A stretch of 64,000 nt of DNA, taken from NCBI RefSeq assembly GCF_029360705.1, contig NZ_JARKMX010000008.1:3851479-3915478 (forward strand). Reading direction: 5' to 3'. Numbering within the stretch: the first letter of the stretch is position 1; each line of letters opens with the position of its first letter. The notes under the pieces were generated by a model that was given only the letters and a program-made list of their open reading frames with translations, did no database searches and was not told the DNA's origin. Positions 1-9,213 of the stretch are shown piece after piece. The position numbers and the translations under genes are program-made. The DNA comes from Paraflavitalea pollutisoli (GTDB lineage Bacteria; Bacteroidota; Bacteroidia; Chitinophagales; Chitinophagaceae).

Positions 1-591
1 GATACATTTGGCAGCAGTGGCCAGTACATTATCGGCCTTATTGAATGCCTCTTTCATTTTCAGGTTACCATATTGATGACGCAACTTATCGTTGCTGATC
101 ACCAGCAGGGTATCCACATATTGCTTCATCACGCGGATACCATCTTCCGCCTGCAATTGACGTTTCTTGCCTTCGTAAGAGAATGGCGTGGTCACGATAC
201 CAACGGTCAGGATGCCGAGGTCGCGGCAGATCTTGGAGATGATGGGCGCACCACCCGTTCCGGTGCCACCACCCATACCAGCCGTAATGAACGCCATCTT
301 GGTGTTCACTTCGAGTATACGCCTGATCTCTTCCAGGCTCTCTTCAGTAGCCTGACGGCCAATATCCGGATTGGCGCCTGCACCCAGCCCTTGGGTAAGG
401 TGCGGCCCCAGTTGTATCTTGTTAGGAACCTGGCTTTGTGCAATGGCCTGCGCGTCCGTATTACAGATAATGAAGTTGACGCCTTCAATATGCTGTGCGA
501 ACATGTGGTTCACTGCATTACTACCACCACCACCAACACCAATGACTTTGATGATGGATGATTTTTCCTTTGGTAAATCAAAATGAATCAT
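1..591 (-). CDS. ftsZ: Cell division protein FtsZ (3' end cut by window edge)
   Basis: Tubulin-like GTPase that forms the cytokinetic Z-ring. The first 197 residues are present and the C-terminal part lies beyond the left edge. The start is ATG at 591, giving MIHFDLPKEKSSIIKVIGVG. The glycine-rich nucleotide-binding loop is at residues 18-24 and the tubulin signature GGGTGTG is at about 107-113. It is the last gene of the dcw cluster seen here, 200 bp downstream of ftsA on the same strand. Identification is secure from the motifs and the position after ftsA. Confidence 0.97.
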   Translation of the reverse strand, partial: MIHFDLPKEKSSIIKVIGVGGGGSNAVNHMFAQHIEGVNFIICNTDAQAIAQSQVPNKIQLGPHLTQGLGAGANPDIGRQATEESLEEIRRILEVNTKMAFITAGMGGGTGTGGAPIISKICRDLGILTVGIVTTPFSYEGKKRQLQAEDGIRVMKQYVDTLLVISNDKLRHQYGNLKMKEAFNKADNVLATAAKCI

Positions 592-791
592 AGCTTTCTA
601 TTTTTGTCTCACCAGGCCTTGCTCTCCCGAAAGCCCATCCAGAGACTTATGAATTTAACAGGTTAGTAAAAAATCAAGGAGTACCGGAACAATAACCACT
701 CCAAATGTTGTTAACGTAGGGGTCGGTTCAGAAATCCTTGCTCAAAGAATCGTTGGCAAAGCTGGTTGACCCAGCTTAACAGCTACGCATC

Positions 792-2186
792 TTACAATGC
801 GTGATCTTCTTCTTCCTTAAACAGGTCGATGATGCCGTCTTTGAATTTGCCCCAGAAATCTTTGATGCCTTTCCTGTTGTTCTTAACCTTTTCTATCCGT
901 GTTTCTTCTTCTGTTGTTACAATGGTTTCTTCTACTTCTACCTCTACCTCGGCAGTCTTGCGCAATCCTTCAGGCACTTCTACCTTACGGAAACGATGTT
1001 CAAACTGCTTGCGGTTGTGCTCATAATCGCTGTATCCCTTCAGGATAAGACCAATACAGGTAGAGTAAGTGGGCTTGGCCAGCTCTTCGATATGACCGGC
1101 TGCCAGGTGCTCCGTCGGGAAACCGATGCGGGCATTGAGACCGGTTACATATTCAGTCAACTGAATCAGGTGACGTAATTGAGAACCACCACCGGTCAAT
1201 ACGATACCGCCATTCAACATGCGGTGATCCAGTCCTACCTGCTTCAGGTGATAGGTTACAAAGTCCATGATCTCACTCATACGAGCCTGGATGATATTGG
1301 CCAGATTCTTCACACTGATCTCTTTGGCAGGCATACCACGCAGGCCAGGGATGGTGATGAAGGCATTGCCGCGGGCCTCATTGGCCAGCGCACTACCAAA
1401 CTGCACCTTCATTTGTTCTGCCTGCGTTTTCAATACACCCAGACCAGTCTTGATATCATTGGTGATATTCTCTCCACCAAACGGGATCACCGCGGTGTGC
1501 TTGAGAATACCTTCGTAGAAAACAGCCAGATCGGTAGTACCACCACCGATATCAACGATGGCTACACCCGCTTCCAGGTCTTCGTGCCCCATAACGGCCG
1601 CGGCAGAAGCCAGAGGCTGCAACACGAGGTCCTTGGTGATCAGGCCACTCTTCTCTACCGAACGGCTGATGTTGCGGATAGCATTCTTATCGCCGGTAAT
1701 GATGTGGAAGTTGGCACCGATCTTCACACCACCATACCCGATCGGGTTGGGGATGTTCTGAAAATTATCTACCGTAAACTCCTGCGGGATCACATCGATG
1801 ATCTGATCACCGGCAGGGATATAAGTTTTGTATTGGTCACCGACCAATTGATCGATCTCCTTTTGCGTAATTTCTTCCTCGGTCTGGTGACGTACGATAT
1901 CACCACGGGTTTGAAGGCTTTTGATGTGATGACCTGCAATACCGACATACACCTCGCTGATCTCCAGGTTGGGGTTGGAAGTATAACAGTTGTCCAAAGC
2001 CATTTGAATGGCCTTGATGGTTTCGTCGATGTTCAATACCTGTCCGTGCTTCACACCATTGGAGTTGGCGCGGCCAAATCCAATGATCTCCAGCTTGCCG
2101 AATTCGTTCTTCCGGCCGGCAATCGCTGCGATCTTCGTCGTCCCGATGTCCAGGCCGACAATGATGGGTTGTTGCTCGTTGTTCAT
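792..2186 (-). CDS. ftsA: Cell division protein FtsA
   Basis: Actin-like ATPase that tethers FtsZ to the inner membrane. The protein is 464 aa. The actin-fold phosphate-1 motif GLDIGTTKIA is at residues 11-20, phosphate-2 (VDIGGGTTDLAVF) lies near 210, and the adenosine motif (GIVLTGGGSQ) lies near 330. After an acidic linker rich in Glu/Val/Thr, the extreme C-terminus carries an amphipathic segment (DFWGKFKDGIIDLFKEE) typical of the membrane-targeting helix. It lies between ftsQ (215 bp upstream) and ftsZ. The 215-bp gap to ftsQ is long for this cluster and contains a perfect palindrome CCGACGTCGG at 2267-2276. Confidence 0.97.
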   Translation of the reverse strand: MNNEQQPIIVGLDIGTTKIAAIAGRKNEFGKLEIIGFGRANSNGVKHGQVLNIDETIKAIQMALDNCYTSNPNLEISEVYVGIAGHHIKSLQTRGDIVRHQTEEEITQKEIDQLVGDQYKTYIPAGDQIIDVIPQEFTVDNFQNIPNPIGYGGVKIGANFHIITGDKNAIRNISRSVEKSGLITKDLVLQPLASAAAVMGHEDLEAGVAIVDIGGGTTDLAVFYEGILKHTAVIPFGGENITNDIKTGLGVLKTQAEQMKVQFGSALANEARGNAFITIPGLRGMPAKEISVKNLANIIQARMSEIMDFVTYHLKQVGLDHRMLNGGIVLTGGGSQLRHLIQLTEYVTGLNARIGFPTEHLAAGHIEELAKPTYSTCIGLILKGYSDYEHNRKQFEHRFRKVEVPEGLRKTAEVEVEVEETIVTTEEETRIEKVKNNRKGIKDFWGKFKDGIIDLFKEEEDHAL

Positions 2187-2401
2187 GCTATCCTGTTTTT
2201 AGTTGTTGGTATATTGATTAGTTGCACTTTCCTGCTGCACACGGGATCCAAGATCCTGCGGGTAACCCGACGTCGGTTTATTACGGGGCTTCCTGTCCAT
2301 ACAGGGAGGGCCTGCCGTTCGGACCCCGGTCGTCGCGGTCCGTTGTTTTCATAGAGTAACCAGGATACTTCCTTTGTTCTTACGCGCTCCTTCAGACTTT
2401 C

Positions 2402-3514
2402 CTACGCCCGCTTCGGCATCACTGCTTTCGCCTGTCTCTTGCCTGCTGCCGGCTTCGCCACATTGTTCTTTTTGGCGCTCTTACTGTTTTCATAGGATCG
2501 GCCTTTCACAGGAGGGGTTTTCGGGGAGTTGTTCGTTCGCTTCGATACGTTCGCTACGGATATGGGTGGTTTTTCAGTCGTCGGACTTTTGGCCGGTGAA
2601 GTATTCACCGATGTCAACATGCCCTGTCCGCTCGTGGGCTGCCGCGCTGCTGAATCACTCATGGCCCGTTGGGCAGAGGTAGCCAGACTCTGAATGGTTC
2701 TGGCGGCCTGGGCCGAATCGATGCGGGCCACATAAGTTCCTTTCCTGATGCACACCACCTGACGGTCAAACTGAACATTCAGGCGATCATATATATCCAT
2801 ACCGGTCTTGCTCAATACCAACTTGTAAAACTGCAGCAATCGGCCAAACTTCTTTTCGTAATCACTGCCATCCCCAAACTCGATGACGTGGCTGCCGACC
2901 ATGGGCATCATCTCGAATCTTTTATCAGGGAGGATATCGGTCTGTGCGATCTGCGCCATCCAGAAAGGATCATGCTGAATGAACAGACTGACCTGTTTGA
3001 TGTGCTGCACCAGTAAACTGTCTGATTTAGCGAACCGCTCTTTGTCGGAAGGAAAACCAGTGAATACCGGCAACCTCGCCGACACCTTATCCGATAACGG
3101 AAGCTTTGCACAGCTGCTGTCTATATAAAAACTGTTCCCGCCAGCAGTAAAGATCCGTGCGATGGGCTCACGTTCGGTGATCTTCACCTGCAATACCTGG
3201 TTATTATCAAAGAACAGTTCCGCATCACGGATCCATACATTCTTCTGCAACTTGTCCTCCATCTTGCGCAGGTCGAAGCGCTCCAGGGCACGACCTTTCA
3301 GGGATACCGAACCGTTATTCGATAGTATCTCTACCACCTCCTTCTTATTCATGAACCACTGACCATCTCCACCCGCCAGCGAGATCTCATATCCGGCACA
3401 TACCTTCTCTTTGCGGTTGCGGATAGCCGCTACCAGCAGCACCAGCACGCCGGCTGCCACGATGGTCCAGCCACCGAAAATCAACATCCTCCTGATATGA
3501 CGCTTCCCTTTCAT
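2402..3514 (-). CDS. ftsQ: Cell division protein FtsQ/DivIB
   Basis: Bitopic divisome protein of 370 aa. A short basic N-terminus (MKGKRHIRRM) precedes one transmembrane helix at about residues 11-31. A periplasmic POTRA-like and beta region follows, including KITEREPIARIF near residue 115. The last ~85 residues are an Ala/Pro/Thr/Lys-rich, strongly basic tail ending KAVMPKRA, which is not needed for the family fold and looks disordered. Sequence conservation in FtsQ is low, so the call rests on size, topology and its place between murC and ftsA. It starts 72 bp after the murC stop. Confidence 0.9.
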   Translation of the reverse strand: MKGKRHIRRMLIFGGWTIVAAGVLVLLVAAIRNRKEKVCAGYEISLAGGDGQWFMNKKEVVEILSNNGSVSLKGRALERFDLRKMEDKLQKNVWIRDAELFFDNNQVLQVKITEREPIARIFTAGGNSFYIDSSCAKLPLSDKVSARLPVFTGFPSDKERFAKSDSLLVQHIKQVSLFIQHDPFWMAQIAQTDILPDKRFEMMPMVGSHVIEFGDGSDYEKKFGRLLQFYKLVLSKTGMDIYDRLNVQFDRQVVCIRKGTYVARIDSAQAARTIQSLATSAQRAMSDSAARQPTSGQGMLTSVNTSPAKSPTTEKPPISVANVSKRTNNSPKTPPVKGRSYENSKSAKKNNVAKPAAGKRQAKAVMPKRA

Positions 3515-3586
3515 ATTCTATTCAAAGTGCCCATCAACAACCAACTGGTCAGGTGATGGGTTCCATTTGTCCCGGCAGTCCCGGGA

Positions 3587-5011
3587 TCAAGACTTTGGTT
3601 CAACGATCTTTTTAATGGGTTGCACCAGGGCATCGATATCACCGGCGCCGGCTGTGATCAACAGCCAACCGCGCTTTCCGCCCGTAGCACCCTGGCCTGC
3701 GTTGCCGCCCGCCAGTTTTGTTTTTATCGTTTCCAACAGCTCCTCTTTGCTGAGCAACTGCTTGTGTTTATTCTTCATCGATCCGAGAATCAGCGCACTG
3801 GTCACTCCTTCCATGGGCAGCTCCCGGGCCGGGTAGATTGGCAACAGGATCACTTCATCTGCCATGTCGAGCGTCGCAGCAAACTCGGTTGCAAAATCTC
3901 TGGTCCGGCTGAACAGGTGCGGTTGAAACACCACCGTACTGTGCATATGCGGAAAAAGATTACGGGCACCAGTGATCAACGCTCTCAGCTCTTCCGGGTG
4001 ATGGGCATAATCGTCTACAAAAACGATCGCCTCGTGATCGGTGGCTTCCGGCGTTTTCACGATGTACTCAAACCGGCGCTTCACACCACGGAAAGAGGCC
4101 ACCGCCGCTTTGATCTTCTCGTCTTCAATGCCGAGCTTGTGCGCGACCGTAATCGCCACGATCACATTCTCGATATTGTGCAGTCCGCCCATATTCAGCA
4201 CGATATCTTTCAACGACCAGTCTTTCATCACTACATCAAACTCATAACTGCCATACTGGTTACGGATATTCGTAGCATACACATCGGCGCGGTCATCTGT
4301 CAAACTATACGAAAGCCGGTTAGCCGTCTTCAGCTCCCCCGAACGCTCCAGGCTGAACTTGTTCAGCAACCAGCCACCTGGCTTTACCTTTCCGCTGAAC
4401 TCGATAAAGGCTTCCTCCATCGCTTCCGGCGTACCATAGATATCGAGGTGATCGGGATCCATAGAAGTGATCACGGCCACATCCGGGCTCAGGCGCAGAA
4501 AACTTCGGTCATACTCATCAGCTTCCACCACACACACGTTTCTTTCGTTGCTCCAGTAGTTGCTGTTGTAGTTCACAGCAATGCCACCGAGGAAAGCATT
4601 ACAACCGTAGCCACTATCGCGCAACACATGGGCCGTCATGGTGCTGACTGTCGTCTTTCCATGCGTACCTGCCACACAAATATTAAAAGAACTATTGGTG
4701 ATCAACCCCAGTACTTCACTGCGTTTCAGCAAGGGGTATTGTTGTTCCTGGTAATAGATCAACTCTTTGTGCGCTTTCGGCACAGCCGGTGTATACACGA
4801 CCAACTGCACATCGGTGGGCGCCTGCGACAGGTCTTCTTCGTAGTGTACGGGAATTCCTTCTTCCACCAGTTTACGGGTCAACGGCGTTTCCGTTTTATC
4901 ATAACCACTCACCGAGCGGCCATGAAACTTGAAATACCTCGCCAGCGCACTCATCCCGATACCGCCAATACCAATGAAATAAACCTTCTGAATATCTTTA
5001 AAGTCGATCAT
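3587..5011 (-). CDS. murC: UDP-N-acetylmuramate--L-alanine ligase MurC
   Basis: Cytoplasmic ATP-dependent ligase that adds L-Ala to UDP-MurNAc. The protein is 474 aa. The N-terminal Rossmann motif GIGGIGMSALA is at residues 14-24, and the Mur-ligase P-loop GTHGKTT is at 115-121. The central domain has the EADEYDRSFL and DPDHLDIYG motifs, and the C-terminal domain has DDYAHHPEE. It lies between murG and ftsQ, with all genes reading leftward. The 70-bp murG-murC gap holds a short purine-rich repeat (see 5051-5100). Confidence 0.97.
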   Translation of the reverse strand: MIDFKDIQKVYFIGIGGIGMSALARYFKFHGRSVSGYDKTETPLTRKLVEEGIPVHYEEDLSQAPTDVQLVVYTPAVPKAHKELIYYQEQQYPLLKRSEVLGLITNSSFNICVAGTHGKTTVSTMTAHVLRDSGYGCNAFLGGIAVNYNSNYWSNERNVCVVEADEYDRSFLRLSPDVAVITSMDPDHLDIYGTPEAMEEAFIEFSGKVKPGGWLLNKFSLERSGELKTANRLSYSLTDDRADVYATNIRNQYGSYEFDVVMKDWSLKDIVLNMGGLHNIENVIVAITVAHKLGIEDEKIKAAVASFRGVKRRFEYIVKTPEATDHEAIVFVDDYAHHPEELRALITGARNLFPHMHSTVVFQPHLFSRTRDFATEFAATLDMADEVILLPIYPARELPMEGVTSALILGSMKNKHKQLLSKEELLETIKTKLAGGNAGQGATGGKRGWLLITAGAGDIDALVQPIKKIVEPKS

Positions 5012-5050
5012 AATTGGCTATCTATAAAAGACCGTTTGCACTTCATTTTT

Positions 5051-5100
5051 CCTTGTTGCCTTTCTTGCTTTTCCTCGCTGCCTAGTTTCCTTGTTGCCTT
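5051..5100 (-). repeat. AAGGCAACAAGG short repeat pair, murG 3' end/murC leader
   Basis: Read on the minus strand, the 12-mer AAGGCAACAAGG occurs at 5100-5089 and again at 5062-5051, with related purine-rich sequence between (GGCAGCGAGGAAAAGCAAG). The upstream copy encodes the last residues of MurG (RQQGN) and runs into the stop codon, so the repeat has become part of the gene. A related stretch lies at 22341-22447. Confidence 0.6.
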
Positions 5101-6197
5101 ATATTCGCCTCCACCACTTTTAGCATCTCCAGGGCAATCACTTCGTCGGCATTGGTAACGGCCAGTTTGCCGATATTTTCCCGCAATACGGCCTGCTGGG
5201 CTTCATTCTTTGCCAGGGCAATCACCGTATTTACCAGTTTATCTTTCGCCTCACTGTCTTTCACCAGGATGGCAGCCTGCTTATCGACCAGGTGCTGTGC
5301 ATTGACCGTCTGATGGTCTTCTGCCGCAAACGGGAAAGGCACCAGCACAACCGGCTTTTTCACCACACACAACTCGGCAATGGCCATGGCGCCAGAGCGT
5401 GAGATCACGACATCGGCCGCTGCATAGGCAAACTCCATTTGGGTAATAAAACTATTGGCCCAGATGTTCCGGTTCTCCACAGCCCGCTCACTCGCCTTTT
5501 CCACAAATGGCTTACCGGTTTGCCAGATCAGCTGAATATCGTTTTTGGCAAAGAGCTCGATCTGCGCGTCCAGTGCTTCATTGATGCCTTTGGCACCGAG
5601 GCTGCCGCCCGTGGCCAACACCGTCTTCTTACTGGCATCCAATCCAAAGAACTCCATGCCTTTCTCCCGTGAAATATTGTTGGCCGCGATCACACTGCGC
5701 ACAGGATTACCCGTGATCAGGAAGCGGTCGGCAGGAAAGAATTTCTCCATACCATCCCCGGCCACAAATACTTTTGTCGCCTTCTTGCCCAGCATCATAT
5801 TCGATTTGCCGGCAAAAGAATTCGACTCATGAATAAAAGTCGGTATACCCCTGGACTGCGCATAACGCAGTACCGGGAAGCTCGAATAGCCCCCCACCCC
5901 CATCACGGCATCGGGCATAAAATCAGCTATGATCTTACGTACCTGGAAAAAACTCTTCAGGAGTTTGAAAGGCAGCCCGATATTCTTCAGCAAAGAACTT
6001 CTGTTGAACCCGGCGATATCCAATCCTTCGATCGGGTAACCAGCCTGCGGCACTTTCTCCATCTCCATCTTACCCTTCGCACCAATAAATAATATCTCGA
6101 TAGCCGGGTCTATTTTCCGTAAGGCATTGGCCACCGCTATCGCGGGGAATATATGCCCGCCGGTACCACCTCCTGCTATAATGATCTTTTTGTTCAA
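5082..6197 (-). CDS. murG: UDP-N-acetylglucosamine--lipid I transferase MurG
   Basis: Peripheral inner-membrane GT-B glycosyltransferase that turns lipid I into lipid II. The protein is 371 aa. The N-terminal G-loop GGGTGGHIFPA is at residues 9-19, a second G-loop (TGGSLGAKGINEA) follows, and SRSGAMAIAELC near residue 265 is the UDP-GlcNAc site. The start is TTG at 6197: no ATG or GTG lies in frame between it and an upstream stop at 6219-6221, and a later start would remove the G-loop. Its last codons overlap the AAGGCAACAAGG repeat. It follows ftsW by 54 bp. Confidence 0.96.
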   Translation of the reverse strand: MNKKIIIAGGGTGGHIFPAIAVANALRKIDPAIEILFIGAKGKMEMEKVPQAGYPIEGLDIAGFNRSSLLKNIGLPFKLLKSFFQVRKIIADFMPDAVMGVGGYSSFPVLRYAQSRGIPTFIHESNSFAGKSNMMLGKKATKVFVAGDGMEKFFPADRFLITGNPVRSVIAANNISREKGMEFFGLDASKKTVLATGGSLGAKGINEALDAQIELFAKNDIQLIWQTGKPFVEKASERAVENRNIWANSFITQMEFAYAAADVVISRSGAMAIAELCVVKKPVVLVPFPFAAEDHQTVNAQHLVDKQAAILVKDSEAKDKLVNTVIALAKNEAQQAVLRENIGKLAVTNADEVIALEMLKVVEANIRQQGN

Positions 6198-6251
6198 TGT
6201 GCTACTATTGTTCAGTGCTCAAAATGATAGTTTGATTAACCAGTACCATAT

Positions 6252-7523
6252 TTATTCCGCAGCCACTTTCGCCTCTGCCATCGCCTTTCCTTCAGCCTGC
6301 TCCACATTCCGCGCCACACTCAGGATGATCCCGATCGACAAACAGGTAAAGAGGAAAGAACTTCCACCCATACTCACCAGCGGCAGCGTGACCCCGGTTA
6401 CCGGAAACAGGTTTACCGTTACCGCCATATTGATCAGCGCCTGGATCACCAGCGTGAAGCTCAGGCCCAACGCCAGAAAGGCCCCGAATGCGTAGGGACA
6501 TTTCCTGAATACCCGGATACTCCTCAACAGGAATAGCAGGTAGATCAATATGATGAAGGCCCCTCCCACTATCCCGTACTCCTCGATGATGATCGCAAAG
6601 ATGAAGTCTGAATAAGGGTGCGGCAGGAAATTTCTCGTTTCACTGTTACCCGGTCCCAGTCCCAGCATACCGCCTTTGGCAATGGCGATCTTGGCTTGGT
6701 TGATCTGGTAGTTATCGTCCTTATCGGCCGATTTGTTATCGTACACAAAGTTCTGCACACGCTTGATCCAGGTAGGGATACGTCCCCCTTCCAGGAAAGC
6801 AGGCAGGTCTTTCATTTTTCCTTCGCTTTTATCGTAATAAGCTACGGCAATGGTAACAAGGAAGACCACCGGAATAGCTACTACGCCAATCGTCATCAAC
6901 AGGTGTTTGGTACTTACCCGGCCAATGAACATCAACAACATACTCGTGGCGCCCACCAGCAATGCCGTCGACAGGTTGGCAGGCGCAATGAGTATACATA
7001 TAATAACAACCGGTAACATCACCGGTATGAATCCTTGCTTGAAATCCTTGATCTTGTCCTGCTTCTTACTCAGCAAGCGGCTCAGGTACATGAACAGCGC
7101 CAGCTTGGCCAGGTCGGAAGTCTGAAAGGTCAGATTGATGATAGGCAGCCTGATCCATCGGCTACCTTCATTCAGTTTTACCCCAAAGAACAGTGTATAC
7201 ACCAGGAGCGGAATGGATATCAGGAACAATATCCTCGCCACCCTCGAGTACAATTGGTAATTCACACGATGCGAGAAGTAGATCACCGCCATGCCCACAA
7301 TGATGAACATGATCTGCTTGAACAGATAGATCTCTGTATTCCCGCGATTGTATTTATAAGCCAGCAGGCCCGTAGAGCTATAGACGACCAGCATCGACAC
7401 CAGTGCCAGCACCAGTACAATGGCCCAGATCGCCTTATCACCCTTCGTCCTGCTCAAAAGACTTCCCGGGCTTCTCCCGATAGAAGCCATCTCGTCAAAC
7501 CTTATATCTTTTGAGTTGCTCAT
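6252..7523 (-). CDS. ftsW: Lipid II polymerase / divisome SEDS protein FtsW
   Basis: Polytopic inner-membrane SEDS glycosyltransferase that polymerises septal peptidoglycan with its partner FtsI, which is encoded in the same cluster. The protein is 423 aa with about ten hydrophobic segments. The conserved motifs GSRWIRLP (near residue 118), FLPHPYSDFIFA and the closing VTGVTLPLVSMGGSS are present. Its place between murD and murG, together with the ftsI-ftsL-ftsQ context, favours FtsW over RodA. The start is ATG. Confidence 0.95.
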   Translation of the reverse strand: MSNSKDIRFDEMASIGRSPGSLLSRTKGDKAIWAIVLVLALVSMLVVYSSTGLLAYKYNRGNTEIYLFKQIMFIIVGMAVIYFSHRVNYQLYSRVARILFLISIPLLVYTLFFGVKLNEGSRWIRLPIINLTFQTSDLAKLALFMYLSRLLSKKQDKIKDFKQGFIPVMLPVVIICILIAPANLSTALLVGATSMLLMFIGRVSTKHLLMTIGVVAIPVVFLVTIAVAYYDKSEGKMKDLPAFLEGGRIPTWIKRVQNFVYDNKSADKDDNYQINQAKIAIAKGGMLGLGPGNSETRNFLPHPYSDFIFAIIIEEYGIVGGAFIILIYLLFLLRSIRVFRKCPYAFGAFLALGLSFTLVIQALINMAVTVNLFPVTGVTLPLVSMGGSSFLFTCLSIGIILSVARNVEQAEGKAMAEAKVAAE

Positions 7524-7672
7524 TTACTTTTTCTCCTGCTTCCGTACAGGATCTTTCCGATCCTGTTATTGTTACACTTGCTTGCTCCACATGGCATCAA
7601 CTCATCTTCCACAATCCACACTGCACTGATATATTCTCCGGACTTAAAAACCCGTATTCACTTTACTATCCA

Positions 7673-9013
7673 CTAAAGTTCTCTAACCGCTGCCTTGAAC
7701 TGGTCGCCCCTGTCTTCGTAGTTCTTGAACAGGTCGAAGCTGGCACAGGCAGGGCTGAGCAATACTACATCTCCTTTGTTGGCCAGGTGGAAAGCAGCCT
7801 GAACAGCTTCCCGGGCGCTGCCGGTATTGACCATCACTTCCACATCATGCTGGAAAGCTTCGTGGATCTTGCGGTTATCGACGCCCATGCAGACGATCGC
7901 TTTTACTTTTTCCTTCACCAGGTCGGTCAGCAAAGTGTAATCATTACCCTTGTCTACCCCACCCAGGATCAGGATTGTTGGCTTCTCCATGCTCTCCAGC
8001 GCATACCAGGTGCTGTTGACATTGGTGGCCTTACTATCGTTGATGAACGTCACCCCACGCACTACCGACACAGACTCCATGCGGTGCTCGAGGCTCTCAA
8101 AAGTTTGTACCGCATCACGGATCTTCTCCTTGCGGATCCCGATCGTTGCGCCCGCTATCCCTGCCGCCATGGTGTTGTATTGATTGTGTTTACCCTTCAG
8201 GGCAAAATCATAAATACTCATCTGGACCTTCTCGTCGCCAGTCGCGACGGTCATTTTGCCGTTTTGAATAAAAGCGCCGCGATTGATTTCTCTGCTCATA
8301 GTGAATGGTAGTGGGTTAGATTTGATAGTAAAATGCCCCAGGTTCTGCATGGTCACAGGGTCATCCTCACAATAAATAAAATAGTCGTTTGCTGTCTGGT
8401 TCTCCACAATCCGGAACTTACTGTTGATATAATTCCGGAACTGGTAATCATATCGGTCCAGATGATCCTCGGTAATATTGGTCAGTATTGCTATATCTGG
8501 TCTGAACGTGTGAATATCGTCCAGTTGAAAACTGCTGATCTCGGCTACATACACAGGCTTGGGATCTACCGCCACCTGTTTGGCAAAAGAGTACCCGATA
8601 TTTCCGACCAGGGCCGCATCCACACCACCTGTTTTACAGATATGATAGGTCAGCGCCGTCGTGGTCGTTTTACCATTGCTGCCCGTGATGCCAATGATCT
8701 TGCTATCGCCTTTGTACCGGTAAGCCAGTTCAATCTCACTGATGATCGGTATACCCTGCTTCCTGATCTTCTTCACCAATTCATTCTTCTCGGGAATACC
8801 CGGGCTTTTCATCACTTCGTCTGCATGCAGGATCAGCGACTCCGTATGCTGCCCTGCCTCAAAAGGTATATGATATGACTCCAGCTCTTCGCGATAATTG
8901 TCTTTAATGGCCTGACCATCGGACACGAAAACGTCGTAACCCCGCTGCTGGCCCAGGATGGCCGCGCCGACTCCACTTTCACCTGCTCCCAGTATTACCA
9001 AACGTTTGCTCAT
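7673..9013 (-). CDS. murD: UDP-N-acetylmuramoylalanine--D-glutamate ligase MurD
   Basis: Cytoplasmic Mur ligase adding D-Glu to UDP-MurNAc-L-Ala. The protein is 446 aa. The N-terminal nucleotide-fold motif LGAGESGVGAA starts at residue 8, and the P-loop GSNGKTT is at 111-117. NITEDHLDRYD and NDSKATN mark the central and C-terminal domains. It sits between mraY (200-bp gap) and ftsW (149-bp gap). These gaps are long for a dcw cluster, so internal promoters are possible, but I see no clear consensus in them. Confidence 0.97.
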   Translation of the reverse strand: MSKRLVILGAGESGVGAAILGQQRGYDVFVSDGQAIKDNYREELESYHIPFEAGQHTESLILHADEVMKSPGIPEKNELVKKIRKQGIPIISEIELAYRYKGDSKIIGITGSNGKTTTTALTYHICKTGGVDAALVGNIGYSFAKQVAVDPKPVYVAEISSFQLDDIHTFRPDIAILTNITEDHLDRYDYQFRNYINSKFRIVENQTANDYFIYCEDDPVTMQNLGHFTIKSNPLPFTMSREINRGAFIQNGKMTVATGDEKVQMSIYDFALKGKHNQYNTMAAGIAGATIGIRKEKIRDAVQTFESLEHRMESVSVVRGVTFINDSKATNVNSTWYALESMEKPTILILGGVDKGNDYTLLTDLVKEKVKAIVCMGVDNRKIHEAFQHDVEVMVNTGSAREAVQAAFHLANKGDVVLLSPACASFDLFKNYEDRGDQFKAAVREL

Positions 9014-9213
9014 GGTTTCGTCCTAAGTCATTTAATAGGCCGCCAGCCGGAATAATACATCCGCCAGCTCATTGGTTTTGTCAACGAATCGGATTAAGGG
9101 GGTTCTTCGGTAGTTTGAACTTTCTCCAACTACACACTATTGGTTGGTTTTTCGTAAGAGGAACTGAATAACAAAAACTGATCAGAGACTAACCATACTA
9201 CTATTATAAACTA

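Noticed and set aside
1179-2354. 391-codon plus-strand frame across ftsA
   Set aside because: Antisense to the well-defined ftsA, which has all actin-fold motifs. The plus-strand product has no domain and a His/Thr/Gln-rich composition typical of shadow frames.
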